Assembly: GCA_004026145.2 (NCBI GenBank)
Contig: CP034994.1
Location: forward strand, 15,048,400 to 15,112,399
DNA: 64,000 nucleotides
Source of the DNA: Takifugu bimaculatus
Taxonomy: Eukaryota > Chordata > Actinopteri > Tetraodontiformes > Tetraodontidae
Reading direction: 5' to 3'
A program made the translations under genes and the position numbers. The notes under the pieces were generated by a model that saw nothing but the letters and a program-made list of their open reading frames with translations, was not told the origin of the DNA and did no database searches. Positions 1 through 10,640 of the stretch are shown piece by piece. Numbering within the stretch: the first letter of the stretch is position 1; each line of letters starts with the position of its first letter.

Positions 1-712
1 CCAGATTTTTTACCATTATTTCACTGTAGCAGCTATATGTGATGTTTATTTAGTTGAATGATATAACGGATGTAGCTGTTGCAGTTGTGCAGTAGAATGT
101 GTATTACCTGACCTTGCCTGTTTTACCTGAAATCATTTATTAGATGTTTATTTTGCCCCGTTTATCTGATATTTTAAGTAAAAGCTCTCGGGTTGTTTTT
201 TTTTTTAGATCACTTCAGTTGTAACCCTTCGGCCTCTTAACTGCAGATGTTTAACTTTTAAAAAGGAGAAATGTTTTTATACTTTTATTCTTTCTTTCTT
301 GCTGGTTTATATTTTTAACCTGTGTGACCACATTAATGAGACTGGAGTTGCTCTTATAATCCAGAAAAAGGCTGTTACAAGAAATGTTGTGGTTGATTTA
401 ATGTGGGAGCTGGATTACATGCTTGTCTGACAAAGAATCAGGATTACAGCGTGATGATCCCCAGACAGAACATTCGTCTAGAAAAACATAAAGGTTTCAT
501 CAAGTTTTGTGATAGATCCAGAAAAATCTAGAATTTAAACCTTGGTCCAATTCAAATAAAACCAAACTAGTTCCACATCACAACTGAAAGTATGCATATT
601 CCTGAAATAAATGTTGACCAGTTTTAAAAAAAAATGATTTAAGTTACTATATAGATCACCGGAACGATCGCTGGATGCAAAAAAGAGAGTTTTTAACACA
701 TTAACTCATCCG
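1..712. other. AT-rich flank upstream of atxn7l2, no gene seen
   Basis: No exon-like stretch recognised. The CG content rises only from about 660 on, near the first atxn7l2 exon, which may mark the promoter. Confidence 0.4.
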
Positions 713-3396
713 ATGGAACTGCGGGACCGGGCACGAGCACCGTCTCCTCGTGATCGCGCATCATTAGCAATGGCCGCCACGGATCGGCGAAATCCGAATC
801 TCGACGATTTTGTCGGATTAAATTGGAGTTGTTGGGTAGACAAGGTGAATGTTTTAACGTCTGACGGTGAGTGGCGCTCCTTGTCCCGCAGCAGCGTCCC
901 CAGGTTGTGGCATCTTTGGTCCTTTTGTTTCTTAATATTTGTTAGATTCACGGAGCCACAGAGAGAGCGACCCAAACAACAAAAGAGCCGCTGGGTCCTA
1001 GCGCAGTGCTTTATTTAGAACAACGGAACCGACTCAAACTTCGAGCATTTACACAGCTTGCTGCTAAACGGGAACTGAAAGAGCAGTTGAAAAGTAACAA
1101 CACGCACTGTCATCACAAGATAGTGGCATTAAAGCGAAACACTGTGGTGTTGTTGTTGTGTTTGCAACTTTATTGACAGTCTTACAGTTGACAATGAACG
1201 ATGCACGAGCGGAGGCCTTTTATTTAAGATTTATAGTTAAATAAATAAATAAATAAATACACTAAGCTAGAATAAAATCCCCTAGTACAGTGTGTTCTAT
1301 GTAAGAGGGGGATCTTTTATTTTGGTAAATTATACGGATCAATAACTAAAACGTAAGAAATGACTGTTTTATCTGAATTTTGCTAGAAGAAAGTAAATTG
1401 ATAGAATCTGGAGATATACACCTTATTTACTCAACAAATCATACAAAGCACACATAAATGACAGATGTGGGGCATTAAATATCAGAAAATCAAGGATATG
1501 GTTTAGAGATAGCCATATAAAGGAAGCTAAATGATACATTTACTGCATTTTGTAAAAGATTTTTCAACAAAAAAGTGGTTAATGTAAACTTAAATATTTA
1601 CTGAACTTCTGTAACAATCAAACTAGCTATTAATTTATGCCTGCAGTACCGTTAGACCAACGTGTAAGTAAAATAAGTTTATGGAAAGTCCTGTAGAGTG
1701 GATCTAGAATCTATCCATCCATCCATCCATCTATCCATCCATCCATCCATCCATCCATCCATCCATCCATCCATCCATCCATCCAGTTATTTATTTGTGT
1801 GTGTTTCATGTCACTGAAGACAACAGCAAATATGGGAGGAAAAACTCTGAGACTATGGCCCTCAGCAAAGAAGGTGAAAAGCAAAGACTAATGAATTGAT
1901 GGATACAGTTTATGGGAACCAGTTCTGAATTTCACATGAACTCTGTCCCCTAAGCAGATATGCACATATATGGCCACTGTCCAGCACAGGATGACATCTA
2001 CCTGGTGGTGTGCAGCCTCTGCAGACGTGTGATAAAGCCTCAAGCGTTTGAGAAGCACTGCGATCGCTGGCATGGCCCCCGCAGCACGAGGTGCAGCCAG
2101 TCGTCTAATTTGGCTCATCAGCAGGGGCCCCGCCCTGGCCCCTCCCTATGGAATCTTTCCTCCTCTAAAGAGACAACGAGAAATGGCAGGTGTCATGAAG
2201 CCAGCTCCCCCCACACAACGTTACCTGTCCACCAGCGAAGAACAGCAGAGACTCGCAAAGAGAACTCCAGGCACGAAGGGGTGAATGAGAAGACGATGCT
2301 ACACACAACAGTCAGGCAATCAAGAGCCAGAACCTACAGCCGGATGCACAAAAACACCGACAGTAAGTCTTTTCTGTCACATGTCCTGTATGTTGCAGCC
2401 TGTTGACTGTCTGTGTCCCACAGTTGCTCACTGATGCTGCTTTTCCCAACAGAGAGTAAATGTGACCTGAACGGACTCTGCAGAGTTCTGGATCCAGAAA
2501 AGAAGAGGAAGCCATGCAGCCAGGAGCCCATAAGCAATGTAACCTCTGCTGCTGGTGTCATTACTGTTAATCATGCCTATGATAAATCATTGATAAATAA
2601 AACCGCTCTTTTTTTAGTCCCCTGTGTGGAGGACTGAAGATGATCGATCCGCCAGTGAGGCAGAAAACGGCTTTAGAAGAGCAAAATATGGAGCGGCACC
2701 TTGTTAAGGCGAAGGTCAAAAGTCAATATTTGGAAGATAAATCAACATCTGGAGCCAGTAAACACAACAGCTGCCATCACAGTGCCAGGTCCATTTTTGA
2801 CTATAAACACATCTTGAGTAACCATAGCAATTTTTTTGGGCGGGAAATGAATGATAAAAGTCTCAGAAATAGATAAATAACAGACCTGGCAACCAGATGC
2901 CATCAAACCTCTTTTACCTTCACAGCAGGTGCAGGGATTCTCCACAAAGCTATCCAGAGGATGAAGGTAACAGCACTGTAGAGGTGGAGGTGCAGCTCCC
3001 CTATCCCTTCAACCAGAGCCTGCTGTCATGTGGGGAGGGGGAAGATGACAATGAGCACGAGGTCCCAGATCTCTCCTGGCACCCCAAACCTCTCGGGGTG
3101 AGTGTAGAATCACGTGGAAGGGAATTCTTTGTGGTTAAAATTGGTGTTGCGCTAACAGCAGGTTTACGCCGTTTTATACAAAGTCACAATGAGCTTTTCC
3201 CAACAGGCTTCTAAAAAATACTCATGTTTTATTGTTTATTCAAAACTGTGTTGTTGTTGTTTTGTTTGTTTTGTAGCTGTGCACGTTTGGATGCCGGACA
3301 CTGGGTTGCAACATCTTTACCTTCGACCGCCGTTGGCAACATCTGCGGCTTGCCCTCAGTGCCATGTTGGAGCAGCATGTCAACACACATCTGTAG
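713..3396 (+). CDS. atxn7l2: Ataxin-7-like protein 2, apparently truncated or decaying
   Basis: Ataxin-7 family proteins are associated with the SAGA deubiquitinase module in the nucleus. Exons I can place: 713-866, 1820-1873, 1958-2362, 2453 to about 2538, about 2929-3097 and 3277-3396. The start at 713 gives [10 protein letters not shown], matching the family N-terminus better than the internal Met at 770. Exon 2 ends in ALSKE and joins in phase to [13 protein letters not shown] and VKPQ-like [15 protein letters not shown], the family zinc-finger block. Exon 4 starts the SCA7 domain ([18 protein letters not shown]), but its second half is not recognisable. The last exon gives [19 protein letters not shown] and [12 protein letters not shown], then TAG where relatives have Trp. 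I could not close the reading frame between 2538 and 2929. Identity of the locus is strong; whether it still makes a protein is open. Confidence 0.72.
1713..1785. repeat. (ATCC)n microsatellite
   Basis: About 18 units of ATCC with one early interruption (ctatcc), in atxn7l2 intron 1, 35 bases before exon 2. Confidence 0.95.
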
Positions 3397-3572
3397 AAGT
3401 ATGTCTGTCAGTGGCATTGCACACATTCTAGAAAACCACCCTGACTCATTGGGGAAATTTTGATTTGGAATATAAACCAAATATTCTATAGTCTATATTA
3501 TAGACTGATCAACGTCGTAAAATCATTTCGATGTAGTGCTTCAGGTTGCCGCTAGATGTCGCCAGAGCTCCA

Positions 3573-3750
3573 GCTGGAGCCTAGTCCAGCTGCCGCTTAG
3601 GTGAAAGGCAGGGTAGCCAACTCAGACTCATCAGTTGACCTATTGCCCAAGAAAAGGTCTCTGTGAGGACTGTGGGAGGAAGTCAAGAGAACCTATATTG
3701 AACCCACACAGGCACAGAGAGAACATCCAAACTCCACACAGAAAATCCCC
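3573..3750. repeat. Decayed dispersed teleost repeat
   Basis: The blocks 'gaggactgtgggaggaag', 'gaacccacacaggcacag' and 'caaactccacacagaaaa' follow the order of a very common fish dispersed repeat. Family name uncertain. A second decayed copy lies near 16.6 kb. Confidence 0.6.
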
Positions 3751-4119
3751 CGTTGAACCTGAAATCTTCAGCCATTTTATATTGGACCTAATTGTTAAAC
3801 GCCGACAAATATGTCAAGATATTGATAAAACCACCTGCATTCTCATCAACTGAATGCAACATGTGGTGCAGGTACATGGAAGTCACATACACACACACGC
3901 TTTAAACAGACAGCTTTAGTCTGTTAATAACGCCAGTGTAAAAAAGTGATCTTTATTAAACAGACTTTTGTATATTTCTGTGCTTATAGCTACCGGTAGT
4001 TTGTCCAGGAGGGCCATGAGCAGCAGGATTGAACCGACCTAAAAATGTACACTTGCATCTGTTTGTGTTTTGACCTGATATGAGTCCTAATTCTCTTAAA
4101 TTCCCGTCTCCTTTCAGGC

Positions 4120-7100
4120 CACACCGGCAGCTGTAGGATCAAGCATCAGGCCTGCTGCCTGAAACTGCTGGCTTGAGTGGAACAGAGTCTACCTCACTGG
4201 AACAACTTGTAACCAAACATAACACAGTACAGTTCTGATGGTACAAAACCACCTTTTCACAGGAGACAGCCATATCTTCTCTTCTCTCAAGGACCAGGAA
4301 ATAGCACTTTCTTTTATGTCAGTTTCTGCAAGGCTCCACGTGAGGCACAAAGAAACCCTCTCTTCTTGCCTGGTCTTTTCTGCTAGGATGTATAAGTCAT
4401 TAAATGTTGTATTGAACTAGCAGGGCATTGTTAAAAAAGACCTTTCAAAGATAGTCACAGTGAAGGCCATAACTGTGCACGAGTCTTGTTGGGTCTATTG
4501 ACTGTTTTCATGCACAATTACATCTTCTCATTTTTGTAAATAGATATCAGGAATAACTTTTATATTTAAGGAGTTTTTGCATTTTTCTAGCTCTAGATGT
4601 TTTTTGTTAGGTCTCTGAAATAAGAAATAAGATTCCTCAGCCTACTTGTCAGTAGTGTCAAAATTAAATTAAAGCCATTAAAAATGATTCAGTCTTATCT
4701 ATTTTTGGCTTTTATTTGATACTAAAGGCTCTTTGGGGTTATCACATTCATCCTATAATCTAATATTATAAATAATATCAAAGATGCCGTTTAATGTCCA
4801 TGTCTACAAAGGTGCAGTGCTCCATTCCATCACTAGGTGGTAGTAAAACTACAGTATCTGAGGTTGAATACGATTAATTTAAGGACCGTCATTCTAATCA
4901 TGGTAAAGTTAAGATCACGTGTAACTATCAAATCTTTTAACACATTACCCCACATATGTCCATTAGAAAACATTCAGCAGTGATCTTACTCTGAAAATTG
5001 CTTACTGTCGAAAATTAAAGCAATCCTTCTCATATTCAAGGTGCAGAAAAGAAAACACTGCTGGAACATGATCGTGTAGCATAACTGCATGTGCAAACAG
5101 CATTAAAAAGAAGTGAAGAAAAAATGGAGGCAGCACAAGGTGTAAGTCTTCATAATTTATTTGCTTCCCAGGTTGCACCTATCCTGCAGTCACAAAGCAT
5201 ACCATGCACAGTCATTCCACTCAAGCTGCAAGACCGTTCTGCCAGCTGACCTTTGAAGCTGTGGTCAATAAACTCTGCTTCTGCTGCTGTAAAAGCTCCA
5301 TCATTGCAGCAGCAAAAGAGGCTGCAAGCTTTTAGCCCCCACAACCTCAGAAATGTTTGATTTCTCTTAACTGCTACCACCCAGTAATGGAGTCGGATGC
5401 ATGTCGGGCATTCAGAAGCCATCCGCTTCCCTGCTTGGAGAGATTTTGACGATTAGAGAAGATTTAGTGTACCATTACTGCAACTACAACCCAAATTTTG
5501 AGTCATGGAGCCATGAATCTGGCTTCGATCAATGACTGTAACATCCCACTGTACCCACGTACGTCTCCTTATGTCACCTAACACGTCAGCCAGATTGATA
5601 AAGCACCATCTCTTTGATTTTACTTATGGCTTTATGAGTCAAAGTCAACTGGCAGTAAATAAATGGCGGCTACATACTGTCAGGCTGACTCTTCAGTGGT
5701 TTCAACACCCCCTCCACACAGTCTCTGACACCTCTCCAGTATATGTCATATACCTTTAAATCATATTCTTCAAGTGTAAAATACATCCTATATTGATAAA
5801 AAACTAAACCCTGCCCCTCCTAAAAAATAATCCTTTATGTCAAAACTTATATGTTGAACGAGGAACAGAAGCACAGCGGCAGATGAACGTCAATGGACCA
5901 CGTTAGATTATACAAGAATACACTCTGTACACTGAGAACACTGGGGTACACAACTAACCAAGTACTGTACACAGAAAAGTGAGTCCAATATATACGTCAT
6001 ATAAATATACATGTATAGGAAGGCAGATTTGCTTTGGAGAGAACAAGCTGGAAATGTCAATGGTCATCATCTGGAAATAATTCACTTTTATTTATAGAAT
6101 TTGGTAGTTTTCGTGCTGCGGACAGATAAAATTACAATTTTGTGTGAATGCGGCCAGTGTGCATCGGCGCTAAACCTGTCATCGGGTTTGTCTTGAGATA
6201 TTTTTTGCCGCTCTGCATCCCTCCACCTGATATTCCTGATATATGTGTGAGGAATTGGAGTGATTCACGCAGCACTTCTCCGATGAGTGCGACTTCCTTT
6301 TTTGCACCCACGCAGAAAATGCTGCGGTGCAAAACTGTGAATATAACATCGATTTGGCGTAAAGAACCCGCTCGACACCCAGGAATGTGTTCATTTTGAC
6401 ATTTGAGAGCTGTAGAGGGGAAATGTGCACGTTAGCGGAAGTCTGAATCATTCTTAAATCTGATCATTTCGAACCAAATTATAGGAAAAGTATTGGATAT
6501 TACTGTAAACGGGTGAAAGCTCCGGGCATTTCCCCTCATAAACAGGCTACTTAAAGGGCATCACATTCATCGCCCGGCTGCTGCTTGATTGCTTTTGAAC
6601 TGGAGTACAGACAGAGTTACACAAACAAAGCATCTGGGCAGTGTGCTTCCAGGGAGCCGGTGAGAACAGCTCTGCTGCTGTGACTCACGCCAACGGGCCG
6701 ATTCCCGTCCTGCTACAAAGACACGGAATGCAAAAACAGAGGCCGCATCCCATAAAAGACACAAATCGCATTTACAATGAGTTGGCCTCGTCTCACCAGG
6801 ACGCAAGATGGAAAATACACGACAGATTCAATTAGAACTGGATAAAGGAAGAGGATGATTTGAGGTTACGTATCATCCAATATTAGCTACTCACTCCTAA
6901 ATTGCCATCACCAGCATGATATATTACTGCCACATCCTGAACCCTGCTGCTTTAGTGAAGCGGTCTAACGTTTACATGCTACCACAGCGTACAGCTCTTC
7001 TACGGCTACATTTATCACTGGCCGACCGTCATCCATCGGAGCAAAACTCAAGATCGACAATTTACATCTACAAGGAAGTGACAGAGAGTGGCTTGTTTTT

Positions 7101-7684
7101 GAAGAAGGTCAGTTAGTTATTTGGGGCAGTGATAGGAAATGGAGTTAATAGGACGGAGCTAAATTTAAGTTACTCACATCTATTCCCGACCGGGCCTTCG
7201 GAGGTCAAACACACCTGTGGATATCATAAATTGAGATGTGATGATGGGACAAAAATGCACTTCTGCACTTGGAGACGTCACGTGTTTATAAGCCTCGTGA
7301 GCTGTAATACTACTACTATGACTCATTTACAATATAAACAACCATCACTACACTTATGACAAGGCAAACATGTAACAATCAGTCTAACTGACTACTTCTT
7401 ACCGTCACTAACGAAGTAGGATGGAAATTATATCCTTAGGGATAATTACAGTGTGTGAATCTACATTTTCTTTGGGCCATGGAGATCCTGACGGGTCCCT
7501 TTGTGGTGGTTATCGCATGCTGTTGGACACAAATGGAACCCACCACTATCGTTACATTAGATGCACTATGTCCCGGGTTTTAAGTAATAAATATGATTAT
7601 GAGCCATATGTGTTTTTTAAAAATCTATTTCCCTCACACGCTTTAGTGGTTAGTTGATCGCTTCCTGAGTGCTGATACTAACAT
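4120..7684. other. Gene-free interval between atxn7l2 and amigo1
   Basis: In mammals CYB561D1 sits here. No open frame in this interval shows the multi-pass, paired-histidine pattern of cytochrome b561, and no other exon was recognised. A good acceptor at 4116-4117 may begin the last atxn7l2 3' exon. TTTATT at 7685-7690 could be the amigo1 poly(A) signal on the minus strand. Confidence 0.4.
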
Positions 7685-7959
7685 TTTATTTTATTCTTTT
7701 ACTCCCTTAGTGTTCCAGAACTGTTCCAGGTGTTGCATCACTTCACAGTATGAGTATTAAGTGCTACAGATTAAGATGCTGGAAAAGTCTTGTGCCTGTC
7801 AACAATAGGCCCGTTTTTCTTTTCGTAATCCTTTTTGGCGTTCCCATTTTCTTCCCGTGAACACAAATAAATACCTTTCCTCTCTTTCCTCCGCCAAGGT
7901 CCCAGTCACATGCCAAGTCAGTGGTGGATGTATACGCTGTGTGTACATTAACTGCCACC

Positions 7960-9477
7960 TCACACCACCATGGGCGTGTCTGAGAAGACAGAACTGATGG
8001 ACTCTGCTACCGACTTCTTCCTCTTGGATTTCATGAGAGACCCGGTCTCGGCATCTGGGTCGTCCGCGTCCTCGTTCCCATTCGGGTTGAGTTTTCCATT
8101 CTGACCTTGCGAGTCCTTCGAGTCTATGAAGGCCACGTGCCTGTTTAACTCCGCCTTGGGGTCCCCGTGGGTGGGCGTCACGCTGAGCATGGACGAGTGG
8201 ATGCTGTCCTCGCCCCGAGCCTTGCCTTTGTTGGGGCAGCAGAAACAGCGGCAGGGCGTGAGGTAAAGGTACATGAGCACCAGCACCACGCTGGCGAGGC
8301 AGCCCACTAGGGTGGTGTAGGCTGTGTTCAGGGTCTCGCCGCCCCCGTGCATGGTGAAGTTGTGGACCTTCAGCACCATGTAGATTGTCTCGTTGAAGGC
8401 CTCGTTCGTCGCAAAGCAGGTGTAGGTCCCCGAGTCCTCGGACCTCACCGGGCTGATCCGCAGGTTGCCGTCTGGCAAGACTCTGGCCGTCTGATTACTT
8501 CTGGGCATTACCGCCATGTTATCAGGTAACGTCCAGGTCTTCAGCATGTCCCTGTGTTTGGTGTCACACTTCAGGATCAGCGTCTGCTCCAGAAAAGCCT
8601 CTTCGCCCGCCTCTACGAAGGTGCTGCAGTTCATGCTGTCCCCGCTCAGGTCGAAAATGCCGACTTGGGCCTTTTGCGGTCCTGGCAAGACGCACGTGTG
8701 CTCATCTTTGAAGTCCACAGCCGAGTTCAGCTTTCGGATGTACCAGTGGGCGAGGAGTGTGTAGAGATCACAGTGACACAGAAGAGGGTTGTTGTGGAAA
8801 TAAAGGCCAGTTTTGATGTAGGCGGGGAGGACCTGAAGCTCACCAACGGGTAGAGTCTTTATCTTGTTGGAGGACACGTCCAGGAGACTCAGTTTCTCCA
8901 GGCGAGACTTCTCCTTGACCAGCTCCAGTGGAAAACGGGAGATTTGGTTCTGGCTAAGGTAGAGCTTCTGAAGCTTGATCATGGTGACGAACGCCGTGCG
9001 GTCAATCTGGGTGATTTTGTTATTGTAGAGTAGGAGGACCTCCAGGTTGACCAGCGGCTCAAAGACAAACTCATCCAGCTGCTGCAAGCTGTTGGAGGAC
9101 AGGTCCAAGTAGCGCAGGTGCTTCACGTACACAAATGCTTCCGAAGAGAGGAAACTAAGATTGTTGTGGCTGAGCAGCAGGTTATGGAGCTTCCACAGTT
9201 TCACAGGGGTCCACTCGGACCTCAGCCGCGTGATCTCATTGTAGCTGAGATCCAGCACGGTGGTGTACGTGGGCAGACCCGTCGGGACCGAGGTCAGGTT
9301 CATCTTGGAACAGCTGACGATGTTAGAGGCGCAGATGCACGTTTTGTGGCAGTTGAGGGCGGAAGCCGTTGCCCCTGGAAGCCAGACGAGAGTCAGGCAG
9401 AGGCAGAGGGCCCATCTCAGACACCAACTCCACGGAGCTGACAGGCTGTCACCTGTCCTGGCGAAGGGCTGCAGCAT
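7960..9477 (-). CDS. amigo1: Amphoterin-induced protein 1 (AMIGO1), LRR/Ig cell-adhesion protein
   Basis: Type I membrane adhesion protein of neurons, known to promote neurite growth and to associate with Kv2 channels. One coding exon, 505 residues (human is about 493). I start at the ATG at 9477; the open frame runs eight codons further upstream but has no ATG there. Residues 1-40 form a signal peptide with a hydrophobic core (CLCLTLVWLPGATA). The LRR N-cap cysteines (NCHKTCICAS..VSC) follow, then about six leucine-rich repeats (residues 70-215) and the C-cap (LLCHCDLYTLLAHW). One Ig domain has Cys304 and Cys354 (SGTYTCFATN). A membrane segment spans about 386-407, followed by CRCFCC and a serine-rich tail ending VFSDTPMVV. 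AMIGO1 is preferred over AMIGO2/3 by the tail and by linkage to gpr61/gnai3. Confidence 0.95.
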   Translation of the reverse strand: MLQPFARTGDSLSAPWSWCLRWALCLCLTLVWLPGATASALNCHKTCICASNIVSCSKMNLTSVPTGLPTYTTVLDLSYNEITRLRSEWTPVKLWKLHNLLLSHNNLSFLSSEAFVYVKHLRYLDLSSNSLQQLDEFVFEPLVNLEVLLLYNNKITQIDRTAFVTMIKLQKLYLSQNQISRFPLELVKEKSRLEKLSLLDVSSNKIKTLPVGELQVLPAYIKTGLYFHNNPLLCHCDLYTLLAHWYIRKLNSAVDFKDEHTCVLPGPQKAQVGIFDLSGDSMNCSTFVEAGEEAFLEQTLILKCDTKHRDMLKTWTLPDNMAVMPRSNQTARVLPDGNLRISPVRSEDSGTYTCFATNEAFNETIYMVLKVHNFTMHGGGETLNTAYTTLVGCLASVVLVLMYLYLTPCRCFCCPNKGKARGEDSIHSSMLSVTPTHGDPKAELNRHVAFIDSKDSQGQNGKLNPNGNEDADDPDAETGSLMKSKRKKSVAESISSVFSDTPMVV

Positions 9478-9563
9478 CCTAGACGTTAGTTTAAATCCCA
9501 AAGACGTTGATTACAATCCTGCTTTCAGGGAACGACATGGAAAAGGAGTTGAACTCCAGGGCA

Positions 9564-9604
9564 TCTGAAGAGAAAATGTACATAATTAATACGATAGATA
9601 GATG

Positions 9605-9659
<55 letters not shown>

Positions 9660-10172
9660 GTGTTTTAACACGCTTAAAAGTCACACTATAAATGAATAAG
9701 AAAAAGAAGACATTGAACTCTATAAATGCGCCTCTTTTAACACGCTTATCCACATTTTTACAAGTAAAAGCTCAATATGCAAATCAAGAAGGTGCAGCCA
9801 CAGTAGAGGGAGCGTGCACTCTGGACTTACTGGAAGGTCCACCAACACGCTCCCTAAAACCACTATAATTCCTGTTTAATCATGAAACCAGCCTCCTTCT
9901 TCGCGTCTGCAGGCCCGCAGAAGGTGATCCGAAGGCGCAAACTTTCCCAGTTGCGGCAAACGTCTTTACCAACCCAAAAAAACCAAAAACAACAACAGCA
10001 ACAAACAGTCACACACGCACTGGCTGCGTTCACGCCAACCATGTGCATTCCCGCCCGGGAAAGTCGCGGGCAGCCTTCCTCCAGGGTGCTGCAGCGCCGC
10101 TGCACCATTCTGCGCGAAAACAAACGGGGCACAACATGGAAACGTGAAGGAAAACTGCGTGTGCCGCCTACC
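9564..10172 (-). other. amigo1: Likely amigo1 5' UTR intron, acceptor and upstream ORF
   Basis: On the minus strand a good donor (GAAG then GTAGGC) follows base 10172. A pyrimidine-rich acceptor (tctcttcag) lies just before 9564, 87 bases upstream of the amigo1 ATG. This suggests a non-coding first exon in the GC-rich stretch from 10173 to about 10640, as in mammals, where the AMIGO1 coding region is in one exon. The second exon opens with ATGCCC, a 17-codon upstream ORF that ends in TAA before the main start. The splice is inferred, not shown. Confidence 0.45.
9593..9659. repeat. (GATA)n microsatellite
   Basis: About 16 GATA units with one GGAT interruption, inside the inferred amigo1 5' UTR intron. 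Confidence 0.95.
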
Positions 10173-10640
10173 TTCAATGCAGCGACCCCGTATCTCATTA
10201 GAAGCCGCTCCTCGCCTGCTTCCAAGTGTGTTCAGTATGAATGAGCCCGGCTGCTGCGGAGGACAGCCGCGGATGAGAGGGAGAGGGGCGACAAGAGATG
10301 CATTCAGAAAACAAACCCTGATCCGCGCCACATCCAACGCGCGGTGCAAAATTACGCCAAAACCGATTACGTAAAGCGCAAACAAAACGCGCCCCTTTGA
10401 CGACAGACACTCATCCACGCTTGGCTCTAATTGCAGATGTCTTTGCTTTTTTCTAAGAGGAATATCTCGAGAGTGTCCACGACAGCCTCCACCTTCCGCA
10501 CGCAACTGACGCAGTTTCCGCAGGTCCTGCTGCCGTTGAGCAAATTAGGAGCAGCCGGTGGCTGACAGGCTTCTCTGAGGCTCCTCGCACGCACGCACGC
10601 ACGGCGCAGCTCTGCTGCTGCAGCCGCTGCAGTGGTTGAC
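10173..10640 (-). promoter_or_regulatory. CpG-rich candidate amigo1 promoter/first exon
   Basis: This stretch is clearly richer in CG dinucleotides than the flanking DNA (for example runs around 10300-10400 and 10550-10620). It lies directly upstream of the inferred 5' donor of amigo1. No TATA box stands out. Promoter function is inferred from composition and position only. Confidence 0.35.

Noticed and set aside
9478..9501. Eight-codon extension of amigo1 upstream of the ATG
   Set aside because: The extension opens with TTG, not ATG. The ATG at 9477 precedes a normal signal peptide.
9966..10505. 179-codon minus-strand frame upstream of amigo1
   Set aside because: It is in a GC-rich probable promoter/first-exon region, with no recognisable domain and compositional bias only.
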